NCBI GenBank assembly: GCA_021782295.1
Contig: JAJXVC010000107.1
Span: 1-6,606 of the forward strand
Origin: a bacterium
GTDB lineage: Bacteria; Eremiobacterota; Eremiobacteria; Baltobacterales; Baltobacteraceae
DNA: 6,606 nucleotides
Direction: 5' to 3'
This document shows, one piece after another, positions 1 through 5,662 of the stretch. Under the pieces are notes generated by a model. The model was not told the DNA's origin. It saw nothing but the letters and a program-made list of their open reading frames with translations, and made no database searches. Within the stretch, counting starts at the first letter, position 1. Every line of letters starts with the position of its first letter. The position numbers were made by a program, and so were the translations under genes.

Positions 1-626
1 GTGATGCGCTCTTAGGAGATATCTCGGCGCTCGGACGATCCGGAAACGACGCGCCGATCGGCTCGCCGGTGAGCGCGAGTGCGTCGACGCACTCGGTCGA
101 AGGTTCGAGTCAGGCCATCGCCATCGGCTTCGCGGGGCCGCCGATAACGTCACGCGACGATGCAACGGCGCTCGATTTCGTGGCTTCGGCACTCCTCGAT
201 CGGCAACTCGGACGGGCGTTGCCGTTGCCGGCCGGAAACGTCGCCGTCGCGCGCTTCGTCACCCTGCAACGCGTCGGCGTCTTTACGATCTTCGGTGTCG
301 GCAACGATCCGAAAAAGATGGGAACCGTGTTGCTGGCAGATCTGAAGCGACTTCGAACACCGCTCTCGCAGCCGCGCTTTCAGCGTCTCTTGCGCGCCTT
401 TCAGTTCCATATCGCCTCGGCGATCGACGTGCCTCAAGGGCTTGCCGATAATCTTGGTTGGTATGCGGCCGCAGGTGATGCGGCATATGCCCCCGGCTTA
501 CCGAACGGAGCGTATGCCCGGAGTATTGCGCGGCTCACGCCGGAGCGCATCGCCGCCGCGGTGCGACGCTATCTCAACGATCCAACGACGATCATCATGA
601 ACCCCATCGCAGAAAAGAGCGTCTAA
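1..626 (+). CDS. M16-family (pitrilysin-like) zinc peptidase, C-terminal part, cut by window start
   Basis: The reading frame is open from base 3 to the TAA at 624-626, giving 207 visible codons, so the gene begins upstream. The GTG at 69 is only an internal valine. The visible part resembles the C-terminal half of M16B peptidases: a strand of the type QAIAIGFAGPP (about 111-143), a helix DATALDFVASALLD, and a final segment LTPERIAAAVRRYLNDP that matches the usual 'vt.edv..va.kyl.p' ending. The expected HXXEH zinc motif would lie outside the window and cannot be checked. The LRE..GLAY-type segment carrying the Arg/Tyr substrate-binding pair is not recognisable; LDRQLGRALPLPAG occupies that area. 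In known heterodimeric M16B enzymes the zinc subunit lacks this pair and the partner supplies it. That suggests, by inference, that this is the catalytic subunit and the next gene its partner. Its stop overlaps the next start by one base (TAATG). Confidence 0.82.
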   Translation, partial: DALLGDISALGRSGNDAPIGSPVSASASTHSVEGSSQAIAIGFAGPPITSRDDATALDFVASALLDRQLGRALPLPAGNVAVARFVTLQRVGVFTIFGVGNDPKKMGTVLLADLKRLRTPLSQPRFQRLLRAFQFHIASAIDVPQGLADNLGWYAAAGDAAYAPGLPNGAYARSIARLTPERIAAAVRRYLNDPTTIIMNPIAEKSV

Positions 627-1912
627 TGAAGCGCCTCGCCCCGTTCGCCGTCGCCATCCTCCTCGTAGCGCTCTGTTCACCGCAGGGCGTCCGCGCCGAG
701 AACGGAAGCGGCGCAGCGACATTGCCGGTTCGTCCGGTGACCTTCGTGCAACTCGATCTGCGCGCCGGGCTCAACCGGGAGCGCGAGAGCGAGAACGGCG
801 TCGCAGCGCTCGACGCGCACCTGCTCGCGCGGACGCCGGTCGAGGTCGGCGGTCTCTCGCTGCCACTGCAGGACGCAATCCGCTCCGAGGGCGGCGATCT
901 CAATATCCACGTCCATGACGATCGCGTCGCGATCGAGCTCGCCGGGCTCCCGCAGGCGATGCCGACCCTCATCGATGTGTTGGCGACGGCGATGAACGCA
1001 CCGGACTTCTCGCTCGCGGCCCTCACCGAGGCGCGCACGGCACTCCTCGATCGGATTGCAGAGCGTGGGCAGAATAACTGGGAGTTGGCAACCGAGATGT
1101 TGCGCCGTTCGTTCGCTCGCTCGGGTAATCTCGCGATGCCGCGAGACGGGACGCCGTTTTCGATCCAGCATCTTTCGATCGCGCAAGCCCAGGCGTTCTA
1201 TCGCTGGAACTATCGCCGTGGAGACCTCGCTACCACGATCGTCGGCGAAGAGACGCCGGGGCTCGCCGCTGCGCTCGCGCGTCTCGCAGGTGCGCTCCCC
1301 GGCGGGAAGTCGCCGCGGGTGAGCTCGCCGTCGCTATTGCTCGATGCGTCGAGCCTGGTCTTACGCACGACGAGGCCGACGCTTTCGACGATGATCGTCG
1401 CGTCGTTCCTTGCTCCGAAACCCACCTCGGCGGATTTCCCCGCAATGTTGGTCGAAGCGGCGCTGATGAAACGAATCCTCGCCGAAACGGCGGGCCTCCC
1501 CAAGGGGCTCGATGCATTTTACATCCGTCGATCCTATGGTGCTCGCTATCGCTCGCTCGGCGGGCGCCCGCAGCTATTGCTCTATGCATCGGGCGCGGTC
1601 GGTCGCCCCGACCGGCTCATCGGTGGAGCGCTCGCGCTCTCGCAGATGATCGGTGATGGGAAACTTCACGGGAATATCAATCGCTTGAAGGCGCAGGCGA
1701 TCGGCGACTTCGCGCGCCAGGAGAGCGATCCGCGGCTCCATTTGCGCCTGCTACGCATTTATCGCGCAGCCGGTGGGACCGGCGACCCGGTCGCAAAAAT
1801 CATCGCTGCCATCGCAAAAGTGACCCCTGCCGATTTGGCGCGCGTTGCAAAACGCTATCTCGTTCATCCCACCATCGCCGTCGTGCAGGGAAGCGACGGA
1901 AGCGGCTCCTGA
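626..1912 (+). CDS. Secreted M16-family protein with degenerate zinc site (probable non-catalytic partner subunit)
   Basis: 428 residues, a normal length for a single M16B subunit. It opens with a Sec-type signal peptide: MKR, a hydrophobic stretch at about 5-17, and a likely cleavage after V22-R23-A24, so it acts outside the cytoplasm. The N-terminal M16 fold is clear, but the HXXEH position reads A61-L-D-A-H65, with the first His and the Glu both replaced by Ala. Exactly 76 residues later, where the third zinc ligand Glu is expected, stands D142. The C-terminal domain keeps the Arg/Tyr spacing of the LRE..GLAY segment as R301 and Y308. The ending VTPADLARVAKRYLVHP is typical of the family. 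I infer a structural or substrate-binding subunit paired with the upstream M16 protein. The ATG overlaps the preceding TAA by one base, and only a weak purine run (agaaaagag) precedes it, so translation is probably coupled. A free-standing inactive M16 protein is the alternative. Confidence 0.88.
   Translation: MKRLAPFAVAILLVALCSPQGVRAENGSGAATLPVRPVTFVQLDLRAGLNRERESENGVAALDAHLLARTPVEVGGLSLPLQDAIRSEGGDLNIHVHDDRVAIELAGLPQAMPTLIDVLATAMNAPDFSLAALTEARTALLDRIAERGQNNWELATEMLRRSFARSGNLAMPRDGTPFSIQHLSIAQAQAFYRWNYRRGDLATTIVGEETPGLAAALARLAGALPGGKSPRVSSPSLLLDASSLVLRTTRPTLSTMIVASFLAPKPTSADFPAMLVEAALMKRILAETAGLPKGLDAFYIRRSYGARYRSLGGRPQLLLYASGAVGRPDRLIGGALALSQMIGDGKLHGNINRLKAQAIGDFARQESDPRLHLRLLRIYRAAGGTGDPVAKIIAAIAKVTPADLARVAKRYLVHPTIAVVQGSDGSGS
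1898..1911 (+). promoter_or_regulatory. Ribosome-binding site and CTG start of the GT4 gene, overlapping the M16 stop
   Basis: A GGAAG purine motif at 1898-1902 lies six bases upstream of CTG 1909-1911. The CTG shares two bases with the TGA stop (1910-1912) of the M16 gene, making a CTGA junction equivalent to the common ATGA/GTGA overlaps. This arrangement decides the start of the next gene. No ATG, GTG or TTG occurs in that frame between 1810 and 2083. Confidence 0.6.
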
Positions 1913-2988
1913 AGCTCGCACTCGTCCACGATTACCTCAATCAACGCGGCGGTGCCGAGCGCGTTTTCGCGGTCATTGCTGCAGCGTTTCCCGACGCGCC
2001 GATCTACACGGCGTTCTACGACGAGCAAAAGACCGGTGATTGGTTTGCCGGGCGTACGATTCATCGCTCGTGGCTCGCCGGCATGCCGGGAATTCGCTCG
2101 CATTTTCGCTGGTACGCGCCGTTCTATCCGAACGCATTCGAACGATTCGATTTTACGGGCTACGACGCAATCGTCAGTTCGTCATCGGCGTGGGCGAAAG
2201 GCATTCGCGTGCCGGCCGGTTGCGTGCACCTCTGTTACCTGCATTCGGTAAGTCGCTTTCTCTTCGACTACGATGCATACGTCGGGGGGCTCGGCGTCGG
2301 AATCCTCGCGCGCCCGCTCGTGGCGGCGCTACAGCGATGGGATCTTCGTGCCGCACAGCGCCCGACCGAGATGCTCGCAAACTCCGCAACGACGGCACGC
2401 CGTGCGCTGCAGTACTATGGCCGAACCCTCGAGGTACTCCATCCACCGGTCGATACCGAACGATTCGCGCAACGGCGAGATCCGCGCGAGGCTTTTCTCG
2501 TCGTGGCGCGGATGTTACCGTACAAACGGATCGATCTGGCAATCGACGCTGCGCGTATTGCGAATGCACCGCTGCGCATCGTTGGTGACGGGCCGATGCG
2601 CGCGGCGCTCGAGCGGCGCGCGCAGGGTGCGCCGGTGACCTTTCTCGGGGAGCTCGGCGACCATGCGATCGCTGAGGAACTCGCGCACGCGCGCGCGGTG
2701 ATCGTGCCCGGAATCGAAGATTTCGGCCTTATGCCGTTGGAGGCGGCGGCGAGTGGAACGCCGAGCATCGCCTACCGCGCCGGCGGAGCGACCGAGAGCA
2801 TTATCGAGGGGAGAACCGGATCGTTCTTCGATCGGCCCGAGGCCGAGGATCTCGCCGCGGCGTTCCTGCGATTCGACGCCCGAGCATTCGACGAAGAGCA
2901 GTTGCGCGCGCATGCCGCCGATTTCTCCAATCGTGCCTTCGTCGAGAAGATTCGCACTCGTCTCGGAGCGCTGCTCGATGCTCGCTAA
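1909..2988 (+). CDS. GT4-family glycosyltransferase (WbaZ/mannosyltransferase-like) with CTG start
   Basis: 359 residues starting at CTG 1909, giving LKLALVHDYLNQRGGAERVF at the N-terminus (initiator read as Met). This is the standard opening of the WbaZ-like GT4 group, and the first ATG in frame (2083) would remove 58 residues including the GGAERV loop. Further GT4 marks are ANSATTARRA near 157-165, LHPPVDTERF (177-186), VARMLPYKRIDLAI (199-212, with the nucleotide-sugar-binding R and K), IVGDGP (224-229), and the EX7E signature E270-DFGLMPL-E278 followed by AAASGTP and GGATE. The fold is GT-B, retaining. Homologues transfer mannose or related sugars from nucleotide donors in surface polysaccharide synthesis at the cytoplasmic membrane face. 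The donor and acceptor here cannot be read from sequence. Upstream it is coupled to the M16 gene; downstream it overlaps the GT9-like gene by 11 nt, which supports joint work on one glycan. Confidence 0.9.
   Translation: MKLALVHDYLNQRGGAERVFAVIAAAFPDAPIYTAFYDEQKTGDWFAGRTIHRSWLAGMPGIRSHFRWYAPFYPNAFERFDFTGYDAIVSSSSAWAKGIRVPAGCVHLCYLHSVSRFLFDYDAYVGGLGVGILARPLVAALQRWDLRAAQRPTEMLANSATTARRALQYYGRTLEVLHPPVDTERFAQRRDPREAFLVVARMLPYKRIDLAIDAARIANAPLRIVGDGPMRAALERRAQGAPVTFLGELGDHAIAEELAHARAVIVPGIEDFGLMPLEAAASGTPSIAYRAGGATESIIEGRTGSFFDRPEAEDLAAAFLRFDARAFDEEQLRAHAADFSNRAFVEKIRTRLGALLDAR
2965..2968 (+). promoter_or_regulatory. Ribosome-binding site (GGAG) for the GT9-like gene
   Basis: GGAG lies nine bases before ATG 2978, inside the 3' end of the GT4 gene. 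It supports the start at 2978 over in-frame starts further upstream, such as 2753, which would create an overlap of more than 230 nt with GT4. Confidence 0.55.
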
Positions 2989-4135
2989 TCTGTTTCCGCG
3001 ACACCCGGCGATCGCTCCAGGTCTACCGAGCGTCGCGCTGCCCGCGTATAACGAACGCGGCGCCGATTTCGCGCGGCTTCGCGGCGAACGCATTGCAATC
3101 TATTGGCCGCACGGCTTCGGCGATTGGGTACACTTCGGGCATATTGCCGGGCTGCTTTCGCCGGAGAACGCGTATGCGATCTTCCGCATCGGCGACGATT
3201 ACAGCGCACTCTTTTCGGGCGCGCAGCCCGTCGCTGCATTTCCGTCGGGGATCCGCGCAGTCGGGGATGGATCGGCGTTGGGTGCCCGGCACCTCGGGCT
3301 GAACTGGAAGCGTTTGTCGGGCAAACGAGAGCGCATCGCTCTCCCGGGCGAACTCCCGCGAGCGTTCGCGGAGTTCGCTCCCACCGCGCTGCTCTATACC
3401 GATTATCCCGAACCGGCAGAAGGGCGACTCGCCTTTCCGTTTCACACCAAGGCGCGCGCTCTCGCGCGCCACCTCGTCGAGGAGCGACGGCTCGCGCAGT
3501 TCGATCTCGCTCGGCCATTACCGCAATCGCTTTCGTTTACCGCCTCGCCCGACGTGCAGCGGCGATTCGACGATGCACTCGCGCGATCTATTGAGCCGCA
3601 GCAACGCTTGCTGCTCCTCGCCACCAGCGGTCATACCGCGCCGACGAAAGCGTGGCCGACCGGCGACGCACGAGCATTTGTCGAGCTTCTCCACGCACGC
3701 GATGCGCGCATTCGGGTGATTCTGCTCGATGCGCTCGGCGATCCGGAGGACGGCTGGCACGAACGCAACAGCGTGCTGTCATTTCGCGCATTAGCAGCCG
3801 AGGTCGACGAACCATTTGCCGAGACGTTCACCGCGTTGCTGGCGCGTCTCCACGCGTGCGTCGGCGTTCCTGCGGGGCCGATGCACGCCGTTTCGGCTCG
3901 CGGGGGAATACCGATCGTCGGTCTGTGGCTCGCGCACTATCCGACGTGGTACGACGAACCGAATCCGCTCGCGCTTCACCTCGTCGGCGAGCGCCCGATT
4001 GCACGCGGCTATCACTTGCGTCCGGCGGCGACGACCTTACCGAAGAGTCTCGACTATCGCATCGAACAGGTTGGAACGGAAGGGATATCTCCGGAGCTCG
4101 TCCTCGACGCGCTCATTCGCGTCGGCGCGATTTAG
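2978..4135 (+). CDS. GT9-like (heptosyltransferase-fold) glycosyltransferase
   Basis: 385 residues from ATG 2978, with a GGAG ribosome-binding site nine bases upstream and an 11-nt overlap with the GT4 gene. The similarity is to GT9 (ADP-heptose:LPS heptosyltransferase, WaaC/WaaF/RfaF type) and lies in three places. The first is the early glycine-rich loop RIAIYWPHGFGDWVHFGH (39-56), where D49 matches the Asp of the 'GD' motif. The second is ATSGHTAPTKAWP (215-227), matching the K.WP motif through K224. The third is VGVPAGPMHAVSARGGIPIVGLW (295-317), matching the DSGPMHLAAALG.PVVALF motif. In that last motif the family Asp is Pro298 here. The first 35 or so residues precede the fold and show no motif. 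I infer a role with the neighbouring GT4 in building a surface glycan. The sugar is unknown, and the lost Asp may mean a different donor or a non-catalytic role. The stop overlaps the convergent gene's stop. Confidence 0.72.
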   Translation: MLANLFPRHPAIAPGLPSVALPAYNERGADFARLRGERIAIYWPHGFGDWVHFGHIAGLLSPENAYAIFRIGDDYSALFSGAQPVAAFPSGIRAVGDGSALGARHLGLNWKRLSGKRERIALPGELPRAFAEFAPTALLYTDYPEPAEGRLAFPFHTKARALARHLVEERRLAQFDLARPLPQSLSFTASPDVQRRFDDALARSIEPQQRLLLLATSGHTAPTKAWPTGDARAFVELLHARDARIRVILLDALGDPEDGWHERNSVLSFRALAAEVDEPFAETFTALLARLHACVGVPAGPMHAVSARGGIPIVGLWLAHYPTWYDEPNPLALHLVGERPIARGYHLRPAATTLPKSLDYRIEQVGTEGISPELVLDALIRVGAI

Positions 4136-4911
4136 TGTGTCTTCATCCATAACAGCGAAGAAAAGGCGATCGCGTTAAACGAGGCGTGCGTGAGCATTGA
4201 AATTATGAGATTTTTCGAACGGTAATAGACGGTCGCGAGAACAAAACCGACGAGCGTGAGCGGGAGAAAGAGCTCGATATCGCCGTGCGCCGCCCCGAAA
4301 AGGAGAGAGCTGAAGATCGCGCCGACCCAAAAATTGCCGTACCGCATTCCGAGGTTGAAAAGAAATCCCCTGAAAATCAACTCTTCGGCGATTGGTGCAA
4401 CGACCACGCCATAAAGGATAAAGGCGATGATCGCGGGCGTATGCCGGATATTTTCGAAAATTTTGGCGACGTCTTGCATGTGATGGGGGTGATGCGAGAG
4501 GTGATTGACGATGATGCTGCCGCCGTCGCCCACGATAATTGCGGCCACGAAACCACCGATGACGTACAACAAAGCGCTCGCAGGGGGAAGCCGCAAGCCG
4601 AGCTCTTCCCACGAATAGAGGGAGATGCGCGGAAGCATCGTCATCAAAACCAAGATCGGCGGTAATTCGAAAGCGAGTTGAACGACAAGCACCGCGGTTA
4701 CCGGAAGGTTCACCGGTGAGTGCATAAGCTTCGTGAGAATCGGTGGGTCGATGATAATGTACGCGACGAGGGCAAGAACAGCACAGGCGACGGCCAGACC
4801 GATCATGCCGAGGATGACAAGGGCGACCGAGGAGCCTTTAAATGCCCCCTCGCGCCAGTGCGTCGGCCAACCGGGCGAAACCATCGATGTCGATCCGTTC
4901 TCCGCGTTCAT
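4132..4911 (-). CDS. CPBP-family intramembrane metalloprotease (CAAX protease/bacteriocin-processing, ABI)
   Basis: 259 residues with about seven or eight hydrophobic segments, near 28-53, 68-93, 112-128, 158-175, 193-208, 213-230 and 235-255. The three CPBP motifs are intact: EEXXXR as E176-E177-LIF-R181, FXXXH as F205-GAA-H209, and HXXXN as H242-ASF-N246. These form the glutamate/histidine site of Rce1-like proteases. WEELGLRLP (101-109) also fits the family's pre-core segment. Substrates of bacterial members are mostly unknown; known roles include processing of prenylated or regulatory peptides and bacteriocin self-immunity. A loop near 137-144 (NHLSHHPHHM) is His-rich. The ATG at 4911 lies inside rsmA (74-nt overlap). 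ATG at 4884 is an alternative start, removing nine residues. The next Met (residue 36) would cut into the first membrane segment. Base composition looks lower in GC than in the neighbours. The gene ends tail to tail with the GT9-like gene. Confidence 0.9.
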   Translation of the reverse strand: MNAENGSTSMVSPGWPTHWREGAFKGSSVALVILGMIGLAVACAVLALVAYIIIDPPILTKLMHSPVNLPVTAVLVVQLAFELPPILVLMTMLPRISLYSWEELGLRLPPASALLYVIGGFVAAIIVGDGGSIIVNHLSHHPHHMQDVAKIFENIRHTPAIIAFILYGVVVAPIAEELIFRGFLFNLGMRYGNFWVGAIFSSLLFGAAHGDIELFLPLTLVGFVLATVYYRSKNLIISMLTHASFNAIAFSSLLWMKTH

Positions 4912-5662
4912 TTTCGTCGATTCCAGCCGTTTGCATGGCGTTGAGGATCTCGCTTCGCTCTACGGAGAGCGCACGCGAGAGCGAGTTTGCTAAAGTCTTT
5001 CGCCGATACGCGAACGATCCGCGCACGACCTTCTCGAAAAGCGTTGGGTCGATTGGCTCGACCAACGGGCGCGCGCGCCGATTCAGAACGATAACCGTCG
5101 AATCGACTTTCGGGCGTGGATAAAATGCAGCAGGACCGAGCGTAAACGCGCGCTCGACGTTCATGACGTTGTTCACGGCGATGGTCAGGCTGCCGTATGC
5201 GGGTGATCCGGCCGCTGCAAGCAATCGGTCGGCAACATCTTTTTGAATCATCGCGACGATGCGTTGCGGTCCATCGGCGAGTTGCGCGAGCCGAATCAGG
5301 AGCGGCGTTGCGATGTTATACGGCAGGTTGCCTGCGACGTGCCAACGACTGCACGAGGCTTCGGGCCAGGCATAATTCAGCGCGTCGGTCTCGAGAATGT
5401 CGACCGATGCGAGTGCTTCGTTTTGCCGGAGCAACGCCACTAAATCGCGGTCGATCTCCAATGCGCGGACGCGAGCACCGTCGCGCGCGAGGGCAGTGGT
5501 GAGCGCGCCGGTGCCGGGGCCGACCTCAACGATCCATTCCGGCGCATCTGCGAGCGCGAGCGCGGCAATTTTTACGCAGAGCGAATCGTCGAGCAAGAAA
5601 TTTTGCCCGAAACGCTTTTTCGGGTGTAACCCCGCCGCGTTGAGTAGGCCGCGTGCACTCAC
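4838..5662 (-). CDS. rsmA: 16S rRNA (adenine1518-N6/adenine1519-N6)-dimethyltransferase RsmA (KsgA)
   Basis: 274 residues from GTG 5662, the expected length. RsmA uses SAM to dimethylate two adjacent adenosines in the helix 45 loop of 16S rRNA, a late step of small-subunit assembly; its loss gives kasugamycin resistance in studied bacteria. Visible marks are the N-terminal KKRFGQNFL (15-23), SAM motif I EVGPGTGALT (46-55), the acidic ALEID (67-71), the catalytic NLPYN (112-116), FYPRPKVDS (180-188), and the C-terminal RGSFAYRRKTLANSL (214-228). The GTG overlaps the stop of the upstream 3D-domain gene as GTGA, with only AAAGG directly before it, so translation probably depends on coupling. Longer in-frame extensions (to 5902) run back through the 3D gene in another frame and add nothing of the family. 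The 3' end overlaps the CPBP gene by 74 nt. All key residues are present and I expect full activity. Confidence 0.97.
   Translation of the reverse strand: MSARGLLNAAGLHPKKRFGQNFLLDDSLCVKIAALALADAPEWIVEVGPGTGALTTALARDGARVRALEIDRDLVALLRQNEALASVDILETDALNYAWPEASCSRWHVAGNLPYNIATPLLIRLAQLADGPQRIVAMIQKDVADRLLAAAGSPAYGSLTIAVNNVMNVERAFTLGPAAFYPRPKVDSTVIVLNRRARPLVEPIDPTLFEKVVRGSFAYRRKTLANSLSRALSVERSEILNAMQTAGIDENERGERIDIDGFARLADALARGGI

Noticed and set aside
69..626. Separate gene starting at GTG 69
   Set aside because: The frame is open back to base 3 and the sequence is the middle of an M16 fold, so the GTG is an internal valine of a gene that starts upstream.
642..682. Cys17 of the M16 homologue as a lipoprotein lipobox
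   Set aside because: The residues before it are V-A-L-C; the position next to Cys should be Gly, Ala or Ser, whereas a standard signal peptidase site (V-R-A) follows.
2083..2988. Shorter GT4 protein starting at ATG 2083
   Set aside because: It would remove the conserved VHDYL...GGAERV N-terminus that is encoded in frame just upstream from CTG 1909.
2753..4135. Longer GT9-like protein starting at 2753
   Set aside because: The extra 75 residues are Arg/Ser/Pro-rich, overlap the GT4 EX7E region in another frame, and resemble no GT9 N-terminus; ATG 2978 has a GGAG site.
4166..4173. GCGATCGC palindrome (also at 2665-2672), possible HIP1-like repeat
   Set aside because: Only two copies were seen, both inside coding sequence, in DNA rich in GCG, CGA and ATC codons; no spacing or strand pattern.
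4285..4665. Plus-strand 126-codon frame opposite the CPBP gene
   Set aside because: It is antisense to a gene with all three CPBP motifs, has charged low-complexity content and shows no domain signal.
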